This document shows positions 1-5,418 of a DNA stretch of 7,308 bases, one piece after another. The position numbers were made by a program, and so were the translations under genes. Origin of the DNA: Methanobacteriota archaeon. GTDB taxonomy: Archaea; Hydrothermarchaeota; Hydrothermarchaeia; Hydrothermarchaeales; JAADFM01. The number at the start of each line of letters is the position of its first letter. The stretch's first letter is position 1. The stretch is taken from assembly GCA_013152845.1 (NCBI GenBank), contig JAADFM010000015.1:1-7308 (forward strand). The letters run 5' to 3'. The notes beneath the pieces were generated by a model that was given only the letters and a program-made list of their open reading frames with translations, did no database searches and was not told where the DNA came from.

Positions 1-152
1 AGTGCCAGGAAAAACAGGTTGTAGGTGGTGGTGAACCTCTCAAGTTCCTTGAACTCCTTCTCGTCGACGGTCTCGTAGCAGCTCTTGCAGTAGAGGTTCG
101 CGTCCAGGAGGTTGTTGCAGACCGGGCAGTACCTCCTCTCTTTGCGGTCCAT
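1..152 (-). CDS. Small zinc-ribbon protein, N-terminal part (runs off window)
   Basis: An open frame reads from ATG at 152 to the window edge, giving the first 50 residues. Two CxxC knuckles are visible, CPVC (residues 9-12) and CKSC (22-25), only nine residues apart. This is the layout of a compact four-cysteine zinc ribbon at the N-terminus. It is followed by a charged, probably helical stretch rich in Glu and Lys, and then a hydrophobic LFFLA at the edge that could begin a membrane segment. No Shine-Dalgarno motif precedes the ATG, but a TATA-like box lies about 27 bp upstream, so the message is probably leaderless. It is separated from the lipoprotein gene by a terminator and so forms its own unit. 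Zinc binding is inferred from the cysteine spacing. The function is unknown, and the C-terminal part is not seen. Confidence 0.7.
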   Translation of the reverse strand, partial: MDRKERRYCPVCNNLLDANLYCKSCYETVDEKEFKELERFTTTYNLFFLA

Positions 153-174
153 CGAAACCCTATTACCCGCCCGG

Positions 175-184
175 CATAAAAATC
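175..184 (-). promoter_or_regulatory. TATA-like box for the zinc-ribbon gene, leaderless
   Basis: On the minus strand this reads GATTTTTATG. Its centre lies about 27 bp upstream of the ATG at 152, the usual archaeal distance from TATA box to transcription start. Transcription would therefore begin at or next to the start codon, which agrees with the absence of a ribosome-binding site. It lies downstream of the terminator of the preceding unit. The assignment rests on spacing and AT content only. Confidence 0.4.
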
Positions 185-194
185 TTGTGAATAG

Positions 195-239
195 AAAAAG
201 GAAAAAAGGGGGAGGGCTCCCCACTAGAGGAGCTCCCCC
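195..239 (-). terminator. Hairpin plus T-tract terminator after the lipoprotein gene
   Basis: On the minus strand GGGGGAG (239-233) pairs with CTCCCCC (214-208). An inner CTCC (232-229) pairs with GGAG (220-217) across a two-base bulge. Six T (207-202), CC, and five T (199-195) follow. The stop codon of the lipoprotein gene (226-224) sits in the loop. T-tracts are the core archaeal termination signal, and the GC-rich hairpin is an addition. It ends the unit that contains the repeat protein and the lipoprotein. Confidence 0.65.
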
Positions 240-442
240 AGGTCCACGGTCTCTTCCACATCGAAGTCGGGTTCGTCGATGGTCTCCTGGGCTACCGGTG
301 CCACATCCGGCAGGGTCTCTTCAGGGGCCACGGCGGGCTCCTCGGCGGCAGGTGCGGTTCCCTGGGGTTCCTTCTTCCCGGTGCACCCGCCGAAGACGGC
401 CCCCACGACCAGGAGGAGCAGGAATAGACTCCTGAGTTTCAT
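224..442 (-). CDS. Small acidic lipoprotein
   Basis: The 72-residue product starts with a basic n-region (MKLR), a hydrophobic core (residues 5-17) and a lipobox-like FGGC, with Cys20 as the likely lipidated residue. The mature part (about 52 residues) is rich in Pro, Ala and Glu, has almost no basic residues after KK at 23-24, and looks disordered. It probably sits on the outer face of the membrane as a tethered acidic tail. The ATG follows the TAG of the repeat-protein gene with no gap. A perfect GGAGGTG (457-451) lies inside the end of that gene, nine bases before the ATG, so the two are likely co-translated. No family is recognised. Export and lipidation are inferred from the N-terminus. 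A partnership with the repeat protein is inferred from the junction. Confidence 0.8.
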   Translation of the reverse strand: MKLRSLFLLLLVVGAVFGGCTGKKEPQGTAPAAEEPAVAPEETLPDVAPVAQETIDEPDFDVEETVDLGELL

Positions 443-2434
443 CTACTCCTCACCTCCCTGCTGGGCCAGCTCGAGGGCCCTTACCCGGTGGCTCCTCTTG
501 ACCTCCTTCACCAGCTGGGTGAAGGCCTCCCTGGCGTCCTTGAGCTCCTCGATGGCGCCGTCGACGTCGCCCTCATCGAGTTTCTCCCCGGCCAGGTCCA
601 CCATGGTCCGGATTTCCTCGAGTTTGGCCTTCTCCACGGTGACGTCCTCGCCCTGTTCCTGGAACCGGTCGAGCCTCCTGTCCAGGGCATCAATCACCCG
701 GTAGGAGGCGTCGATGAGCTTTGAGACCCTGATGCTGAGCCCCTGCTGCTTGTGGAGCCGTGCCAGGTCCCTGAAGTCCTCCTTTATCTCGGCCCTGAGG
801 GCGTCGTACTCGGTCCGGTCCCCGGTCTCGATGGCGGTGTTGGCGGCATCCACGAAGTCGCTGCGTTTCTCCTTGATTTCCTCGAGTTTTGCACGCATCT
901 CGTCAACGTTTATCCCCTGCTCCTCGAGGGCGGAGATTCTCTCCTCGGCCCTGGCCACCAGGATGTCGAAGATTTCTATCATGCGCTCTTTCCTGGTCTC
1001 CTTGGCGTCCTGGCGCAGGGACTCGAAGTACTCCTGGTTCTCCTCAAGGACGGCCTCGACCCTGGCCCTGGCATCCTCCAGGTTGTCCTCGCCTATCTGG
1101 GCCCTGGCCTCTGCCCTGAACTTCCTGACGGTATCCTTCATCTCGGCCAGGAGCTCATGGGCCTTGGGCCCGTCGCCATCCTCGGCGGCGGCCTCCAGCT
1201 CTTCCATCTGGGCCACGAACTCCTCCTTGAGCTCCACGAGGACGGAGGAATCGCCGCCGGCCTCATCCACGTACCCGATGATGGTCTCCATGGCAATCCT
1301 GTGGCGTTCCATGGGTACGAGGGCGAACTTGTAGAGGACCTCGGCCTTGGTGGTGTTGGCATCCTCCATGATGGACTTGCCGGGATGCATCCGGACGGCC
1401 GGGGGGTTCTTGCGGACCTTGGCCGCGAATATCTTCTTCCCCATGGCATCGGCGCTGTCCAGCTCGCCCTGCCTTTTGGCCTCCATCAGGAGCCAATGGA
1501 TGTCCATCCTGGTCAGCTCCCCGTTCTCATAGGCCTTCTGGAGGATGTCCAGGACGTCCTCACGGGTAAGCTCCCCGTGCTTGTAGGCCTGGACCAGGAG
1601 CCACTTGACGTCGCTCCTGCTCAGCTCGCCCTGGTTGTAGGCTGCGGTCAGGAGTTCCCGGATGTCGTCCCTGGTGAGGACGCCTTCCCGGTAGGCCTGC
1701 ATCAGGAGCCACCTCACGTCTTCCCGTTTCAGCTCGCCCCGGACATAGGCCCGGGTGATTATCTCGCGGACGTCGTCCCTTGTGAGCTCCCCTTCCTTGT
1801 AGGACTGGATGATGAGCCACTTGACGTCGTTCCTTGTCAGCTCCCCGTGCTTGTAGCCCTTGGCGATGACCTCTCTTACGTCGTCCCTTGTGAGTTCCCC
1901 GTTCCTGTAGGCCTGGGTCAGCATCCACTTCATGTCATCCCTTGTCATCTCCCCGTGTTTGTAGCACGAGGTGATGAGTTCTCTTACGTCGTCCCTTGTG
2001 AGTTCCCTGTTCCTGTAGCCCTGGACGATGAGCCACTTCATGTCGTCCCGGCGCAGCTCCCCGGCCTTGTACATGTTGCCCACGAGCCAGCGCAGGTCGT
2101 CCCTTTTGAGTTCGCCCCAGGCATAGGATTTGGTCAGGACCTTCCTCAGGTCCTCCCTTGTCAGGGTCCCTGCCCGGTACTCACTGACTATCCGCTGCCT
2201 GACTTCATCCCTTGTTATGCTGCCCCTTGCGAACTGCCTTATATCATCTCTTACGACAATCCTTTCCATACCCATATGGGGTCCCATCTGCATGGGGGTT
2301 GCATTTGTCATTTTATTATCTTCCTTGGGCTCAGCTCCCGGTACGGTTGCCGTGGTTATCCCCGGGCCTACCGCGGAGACAGGGGCCACGGCGGTCAGGA
2401 GCACAAGACACAAGGTTGCGATTTTCGAATCCAT
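443..2434 (-). CDS. Secreted protein with fourteen 18-residue repeats and helical tail
   Basis: The product is 663 residues. The start at 2434 is preferred over an upstream in-frame ATG at 2485 because AGGAGGT lies just before it and it opens directly with a signal peptide: MDSK, a hydrophobic core, and an AxA-like site after residue 21. A Met-rich linker follows. Residues 71-322 are fourteen 18-residue repeats with a consensus near GELTRDDVRWLLxQAYKH. Position 10 mostly alternates between Trp and Glu from repeat 4 on. Each repeat probably forms a Thr/Ser-capped helix closed by a Gly turn. The G-x-L-T-x-D/E-D/E-V pattern recalls the SHOCT helical motif, but this is a resemblance only. Residues 323-663 are highly charged helix, with about three diverged ~75-residue helical hairpins (about 377-446, 488-561, 577-646). 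No enzymatic motif is seen. It is translationally linked to the lipoprotein downstream, which suggests a surface structural or binding role. The function is unknown. Confidence 0.85.
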   Translation of the reverse strand: MDSKIATLCLVLLTAVAPVSAVGPGITTATVPGAEPKEDNKMTNATPMQMGPHMGMERIVVRDDIRQFARGSITRDEVRQRIVSEYRAGTLTREDLRKVLTKSYAWGELKRDDLRWLVGNMYKAGELRRDDMKWLIVQGYRNRELTRDDVRELITSCYKHGEMTRDDMKWMLTQAYRNGELTRDDVREVIAKGYKHGELTRNDVKWLIIQSYKEGELTRDDVREIITRAYVRGELKREDVRWLLMQAYREGVLTRDDIRELLTAAYNQGELSRSDVKWLLVQAYKHGELTREDVLDILQKAYENGELTRMDIHWLLMEAKRQGELDSADAMGKKIFAAKVRKNPPAVRMHPGKSIMEDANTTKAEVLYKFALVPMERHRIAMETIIGYVDEAGGDSSVLVELKEEFVAQMEELEAAAEDGDGPKAHELLAEMKDTVRKFRAEARAQIGEDNLEDARARVEAVLEENQEYFESLRQDAKETRKERMIEIFDILVARAEERISALEEQGINVDEMRAKLEEIKEKRSDFVDAANTAIETGDRTEYDALRAEIKEDFRDLARLHKQQGLSIRVSKLIDASYRVIDALDRRLDRFQEQGEDVTVEKAKLEEIRTMVDLAGEKLDEGDVDGAIEELKDAREAFTQLVKEVKRSHRVRALELAQQGGEE
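1469..2224 (-). repeat. Fourteen tandem 54-bp coding repeats
   Basis: These encode the 18-residue repeats of the secreted protein and have no indels: all fourteen units are exactly 54 bp. The middle units are most alike in DNA. For example, 28 bases at 1872-1899 are identical to 1980-2007, 108 bp (two units) away. This fits expansion by a two-unit (36-residue) block, as does the Trp/Glu alternation in the protein. The outer units are more diverged. A further degenerate half-unit precedes the first repeat and another follows the last. Confidence 0.85.
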
Positions 2435-2443
2435 GTCCGTTCG

Positions 2444-2450
2444 ACCTCCT
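2444..2450 (-). promoter_or_regulatory. Strong ribosome-binding site fixing the repeat-protein start
   Basis: AGGAGGT on the minus strand lies nine bases upstream of the ATG at 2434. The longer alternative at 2485 has no such motif and would put 17 hydrophilic residues before the signal peptide. This site therefore decides the start. Confidence 0.8.
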
Positions 2451-2481
2451 TTGTTTTGGACATCCTTTTGGCGGAAACCGA

Positions 2482-2508
2482 CCATAATCCTGTTGGGGAA
2501 ACTGTTTC
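2482..2508 (-). promoter_or_regulatory. Candidate promoter and operator before the repeat-protein gene
   Basis: The 76-bp gap between the winged-helix gene and the repeat gene holds a perfect 11-bp palindrome, GAAACTGTTTC (2498-2508). Next to it is a weak TATA-like GGATTATGG (2490-2482), about 50 bp from the ATG at 2434. A TATA box here would give a leader of roughly 25 bases that includes the ribosome-binding site. The palindrome lies at the upstream edge, where a regulator could act. It could be the target of the adjacent winged-helix protein, but nothing in the sequence proves binding. It is not a terminator, because no T-tract follows. Confidence 0.3.
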
Positions 2509-2510
2509 AA

Positions 2511-3398
2511 CTATCGGAGTTTCTCGCCCAGATAGAGCCTGTTGACCTTGCCGTACTTCTTTTTCTGCACCAGCCCCCTCTGTTCCAGGCGGCTCAGGAG
2601 TTTGCTCAGCGAGGCCTTGGAGCAGCCCAGGCGCTCCAGGAGCTCGTACTGCTTTATCCCCTCGTTTCTGGCGATTTCCTCCACGACCCTCCTCTCGTTC
2701 TCGTTGAGGATTCCCAGGGAGTCTATCTTCTTCTTGCGGGTATAGGCCCTTTTTGCCTTCACCCCGGCGGCATAGAGGGCACCCACGAGGATGGCGGCAC
2801 CTGCCAAGGGGCCGGCCCAGTCCGGGACCCCCGGGACCTCTGCCCGGTATCTCACCAGGAAGACCACGGGCTGGTTGGCGGGCAGGCTCATCCTCCAGAA
2901 GAGGGCGGGGGTCTGGTAGCCTTCCTTCCACTCTGCCGGAGGCACCACCATCTCAAAGGACTTACCCGGGGAGAAGAGTTCCGCACCCCTCGGGAGTTTC
3001 AAGAGGTGCTTGAAGTTGGTGATGTTCTGCCGGGGGGTGAATACCAGGAGGTACTCGTAGTATCCGTCCTTCTCTGTGACCAGGGCATCAGAGCGCAGCC
3101 TCATGACAAGGAGGCGCTCCTCGGAGGGTCCAACCGGCACCGGGAAGTCCATCTGGATGGCCTTGACCTGGTCCCCGGAGACCGTAAAATCAACTGCCCC
3201 GTAGGAGTCCTCCACCGACAGGACCTCCATGTGCCCAGGCACCGACAGGGTGGCCGAGCGCAGCTCGTTATGCCCGTCGTTTATGATGTTCACCGAGAGG
3301 TCCTCGAGGACGGTCGTCCCCTCTATGCTGGAGACGATGGTGTAGGAATCCAGCTCCACGGCGTGGACCGGGGCGGCCAGGAAGAGTAGGAGAATCAC
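2511..3398 (-). CDS. Membrane-anchored winged-helix regulator with extracellular domain
   Basis: The 295-residue product has three visible parts. A hydrophobic N-terminal signal ends near residue 13 (APVHA). A mostly beta-strand domain (about 14-192) would lie outside. One membrane segment (about 194-213) is followed by a basic stop-transfer patch ([11 protein letters not shown]). A C-terminal winged helix (about 229-292) follows, with a recognition helix near [16 protein letters not shown] and a basic wing. This layout is known among archaeal membrane-bound HTH proteins, which are thought to link an outside signal to transcription. The annotated GTG overlaps the isomerase stop by four bases (GTGA), implying coupled translation. 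An in-frame CTG eight codons upstream (3422) has a GGAGG seven bases before it and would give a signal peptide with a basic n-region. The gene lies just upstream of the secreted repeat protein, a plausible target. The ligand and regulon are unknown. Confidence 0.85.
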   Translation of the reverse strand: MILLLFLAAPVHAVELDSYTIVSSIEGTTVLEDLSVNIINDGHNELRSATLSVPGHMEVLSVEDSYGAVDFTVSGDQVKAIQMDFPVPVGPSEERLLVMRLRSDALVTEKDGYYEYLLVFTPRQNITNFKHLLKLPRGAELFSPGKSFEMVVPPAEWKEGYQTPALFWRMSLPANQPVVFLVRYRAEVPGVPDWAGPLAGAAILVGALYAAGVKAKRAYTRKKKIDSLGILNENERRVVEEIARNEGIKQYELLERLGCSKASLSKLLSRLEQRGLVQKKKYGKVNRLYLGEKLR

Positions 3399-4342
3399 TC
3401 CAGGGAGTCTGAAAGAAGCCAGCCGAACTCCTCCTTTATGATGGTTATGGCGGCCTGGGGCGGGATGACCCCCTTCTCGGTGATGATGAGGTCGATGTAC
3501 TCCGGCGGGGTGACGTCAAAGGCCGGGTTCCTTATCTCCACCCCAGGGAAGTCCTCGGGCTGGGCCACCTCGGCGGGGTCCCTCTCCTCGATCTCCACCA
3601 GCTCCCCCACCATGGTCTCGGGATGGAACTTGTAGGTCTCGGCAGCCACCATGAAGACCACCCGGGCCTCGTGGGCGGCCAGGGCCAGCTGGGAGGTCCC
3701 GATTTTGTTAATCACCGCCCCGTTGGCGGCAACGCTGTCGGCCCCGACAATCACCTTGTCCACCTCCTTCATGAAGGTCCTGACCGCCGAGTCCACCAGG
3801 AGGGTGACGGGTATCCCCTCCCCTGCCAGCTCCCTGGCGGTGATGTGGCCCTGGTAGCGCGGCCTGGCCTCCGGGGCCATGACGCGGATGTCCTTGCCCT
3901 GGCGCCACGCCTCCTTTATGATGCCCAGGGCCAGGGAGGAGTTGCAGTGGGTCATGACGGTGTCGCCGTCGGAGAGCCGCCGGGCGCCTATCCTGGATAT
4001 CCTTTCCATGGCCTTGAGGGAGTTCTCGATGAACTCATCGGCGGCGGCGGCCACCTCCTCCTTCAGGCCGGCCACGTCTTCCGAGGGGCATGTCCTGGCC
4101 CGGTTGACCACGAACCGGACCGCATTGGGCAGCGAGACGGCGCTGGGCCTGGCCTCGGTGAGGGCCCTGGCGGCCTCCTCCATCTCCTTGATGAACGCTT
4201 CCCGGGTTGCGGCCGTGCTCCCCTGGGCGCAGGCCTTGAGTGCTGCTGCGGCGCTCCGGCCGATCTTTGCCGCCCCCCGGATATCCATGGTGAATATCCT
4301 CTCGGCGGTTTCCCTTACCTCGTCGCAGGTCATCTTATCCAC
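3395..4342 (-). CDS. e2b2: Ribose-1,5-bisphosphate isomerase (eIF2B-like fold)
   Basis: The 315-residue protein belongs to the eIF2B alpha/beta/delta and MtnA superfamily. Features of the archaeal isomerase are present: an [14 protein letters not shown] segment (residues 19-32), THCNS with Cys133, and [10 protein letters not shown] with Asp202. As I recall, Cys133 and Asp202 are also the catalytic numbers of the Thermococcus enzyme, and the length matches. The enzyme converts ribose 1,5-bisphosphate to ribulose 1,5-bisphosphate in the archaeal AMP pathway, between AMP phosphorylase and form III RuBisCO; neither partner gene is in the window. The start is GTG at 4342, about 27 bp from a TATA box and so probably leaderless. 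ATG at 4333, three codons later and preceded by GGGGTGG, is an alternative. The gene overlaps the winged-helix gene downstream. A regulatory aIF2B-like role is less likely given both catalytic residues. Confidence 0.9.
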   Translation of the reverse strand: MDKMTCDEVRETAERIFTMDIRGAAKIGRSAAAALKACAQGSTAATREAFIKEMEEAARALTEARPSAVSLPNAVRFVVNRARTCPSEDVAGLKEEVAAAADEFIENSLKAMERISRIGARRLSDGDTVMTHCNSSLALGIIKEAWRQGKDIRVMAPEARPRYQGHITARELAGEGIPVTLLVDSAVRTFMKEVDKVIVGADSVAANGAVINKIGTSQLALAAHEARVVFMVAAETYKFHPETMVGELVEIEERDPAEVAQPEDFPGVEIRNPAFDVTPPEYIDLIITEKGVIPPQAAITIIKEEFGWLLSDSLE

Positions 4343-4365
4343 CCCGTGGTATTTTGTCTCCTCTC

Positions 4366-4373
4366 ATTTATAA
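4366..4373 (-). promoter_or_regulatory. TATA box for the leftward (isomerase) unit
   Basis: TTATAAAT on the minus strand is centred about 27 bp upstream of the GTG at 4342. This predicts transcription starting at or beside that codon. It is the AT-rich core of the short divergent intergenic region and would drive the isomerase and winged-helix genes. Confidence 0.55.
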
Positions 4374-4381
4374 TAGTAAGT

Positions 4382-4389
4382 CTTATATC
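4382..4389 (+). promoter_or_regulatory. TATA box for the rightward (nuclease) unit
   Basis: CTTATATC lies about 44 bp upstream of the proposed AUA start at 4426, almost the same distance as the ftsZ TATA box from its GTG (43 bp). Transcription would start near 4412, at the ribosome-binding site. The box faces away from the leftward TATA box, so the two promoters are back to back without overlap. Confidence 0.5.
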
Positions 4390-4412
4390 TCCACCGGCGC
4401 AAGGGGTAACCC

Positions 4413-4417
4413 GGAGG
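4413..4417 (+). promoter_or_regulatory. Ribosome-binding site pointing to an AUA codon
   Basis: GGAGG is followed by eight bases and then ATA (4426-4428), in frame with the MBL-fold nuclease. The ftsZ gene in this window has the same GGAGG with the same eight-base spacer before a GTG. No ATG, GTG or TTG occurs in frame near this site. Confidence 0.55.
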
Positions 4418-4425
4418 CAAGAACG

Positions 4426-5337
4426 ATAATCTCGAAGAGGAACGGGATAGAGGTTGAACTGGGCGGGCACAGGGTGCACCTGGACCCCAGGAGGGCCCGG
4501 GGGGTATCCTTCGTCTCCCATGCCCATGCCGACCACCGGCCCTCGTCGGTGGCGGGCGAGGTGGTCGCCTCCAGGGAGACCGCGGCCCTGGCGGGGCTTG
4601 AGGGGGGCCGGGCCAGGGAGACCCTCCGCCTCGGCGAGGACATGACCCTCCGGAGCGTGCCCTCGGGACACATCCTGGGCTCCTCCCAGCTGGTCATGGA
4701 GAACGGGACCACCGTGGTCTACACCGGTGACCTGAACGTGGACGGAGGCCTCACCACCCCGCCGGCCGAGGTCCCCTCCTGCGACGTCCTCATCATGGAG
4801 TGCACCTTCGGCAGCCCCTTCTACCGCTTCCCGAAGAGGGAGGAGGTGGTAAAGGAGATGGGGGACTGGATAGAGGACTGCTTCTCCAGGGGCGAGACCC
4901 CGGTGCTCATGGGCTACGCCCTGGGCAAGGCCCAGGAGCTGACCCGGGCCTTCTCCGGCAGGTTCCAGGTGGTGACCGCAGGCAGGGTCTACGAGAACAA
5001 CAGGATGTACGAGGCCCTGGGGGTGGAGCTGGGGGACTACTCGCCCATAGGGGACGGGGACAGGGTCATCATCATGCCGCCTGGGAGGAGGAACCTCACG
5101 GGCCTGAGGGGCCTGAAGACCCGCACCGCCGTGGCCACGGGCTGGGCCTGTCACGGGGGCAGGGCCAAATGGTACGGTGCAGACTGCGCCTTCCCCTTCT
5201 CGGACCACTCGGACTTCGAGGGCCTCATCCGGTACGTCGAGCGGGCCGGTCCCCAGGTGGTCTACACACACCACGGGTGCGCCCGGGAGTTTTCACAAGA
5301 ACTCCGACAGAGGGGATTTTACTCTGAACCTCTTTAG
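4426..5337 (+). CDS. MBL-fold exonuclease-like protein (COG1236 / ligase-associated exonuclease type)
   Basis: The 303-residue product has the metal-binding motifs of the MBL fold: HAHADH (at 4519-4536), the SGHILGSSQ histidine, YTGDLN, MECTFG, PFSDHSDF and VYTHHG near the C-terminus. The short middle region and the segment ECTFGSPFYRFP...GYALGKAQEL resemble the ligase-associated exonuclease branch of COG1236 more than the longer KH-domain archaeal CPSF proteins. It is probably a zinc-dependent RNA or DNA exonuclease. The open frame extends to a TTG at 4354, but that lies upstream of the TATA boxes. The ribosome-binding site points to AUA at 4426, where homology would also place the N-terminus; the next GTG (4474) would remove conserved strands. 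The gene is first in the rightward unit. Substrate unknown; nuclease role inferred from family. Confidence 0.85.
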   Translation: MISKRNGIEVELGGHRVHLDPRRARGVSFVSHAHADHRPSSVAGEVVASRETAALAGLEGGRARETLRLGEDMTLRSVPSGHILGSSQLVMENGTTVVYTGDLNVDGGLTTPPAEVPSCDVLIMECTFGSPFYRFPKREEVVKEMGDWIEDCFSRGETPVLMGYALGKAQELTRAFSGRFQVVTAGRVYENNRMYEALGVELGDYSPIGDGDRVIIMPPGRRNLTGLRGLKTRTAVATGWACHGGRAKWYGADCAFPFSDHSDFEGLIRYVERAGPQVVYTHHGCAREFSQELRQRGFYSEPL

Positions 5338-5418
5338 ATGATAAAGGCGGCCATCTTCGAAATCTCTGTTGCGAGGACCATGGGCGGGGACACCTACACC
5401 ATGGAGGGGTCGGGATGA
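5338..5418 (+). CDS. Possible 26-residue small protein between nuclease and dtdA
   Basis: The ATG follows the TAG of the nuclease gene with no gap, and the TGA overlaps the ATG of dtdA by four bases (ATGA). The 26 codons thus fill the whole interval. The product would be a short chain starting MIKAAIFEIS and ending TYTMEGSG, with no Cys or membrane segment. No ribosome-binding site precedes it, so translation would rely on termination and reinitiation at TAGATG. The dtdA ribosome-binding site (GGAGG, 5403-5407) lies within it. It is too short to judge by coding bias. It may instead be a leader that couples dtdA translation, or chance. Confidence 0.35.
   Translation: MIKAAIFEISVARTMGGDTYTMEGSG

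Noticed and set aside
112..435. Plus-strand open frame over the terminator and lipoprotein gene
   Set aside because: It is Arg/Pro-rich, crosses a terminator and a promoter, and opposes a gene with a lipoprotein signal.
1469..2224. Regular 54-bp periodicity that might suggest a CRISPR or satellite array
   Set aside because: The units are contiguous, with no unique spacers, and are in frame within a protein whose repeats are conserved at residue level.
752..2545. Long plus-strand open frame (597 codons) antisense to the repeat-protein gene
   Set aside because: It mirrors the codon pattern of the 54-bp repeats on the other strand. It has no ribosome-binding site, and the opposite strand has a signal peptide, a strong ribosome-binding site and regular repeats.
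2130..3389. Plus-strand open frame (419 codons) antisense to the winged-helix gene
   Set aside because: It runs across the repeat-gene 5' end, the intergenic gap and the winged-helix gene. Its composition is typical of GC-rich shadow frames and no domain is recognisable.
4330..5274. Minus-strand open frame (314 codons) antisense to the MBL nuclease
   Set aside because: It would read through both TATA boxes and into the isomerase gene, and it covers a plus-strand gene with clear metal-binding motifs.
5310..5333. Short hairpin (AGAGG ... CCTCT) at the end of the nuclease gene
   Set aside because: Five base pairs with no T-tract inside coding sequence; too weak to call a terminator or attenuator.
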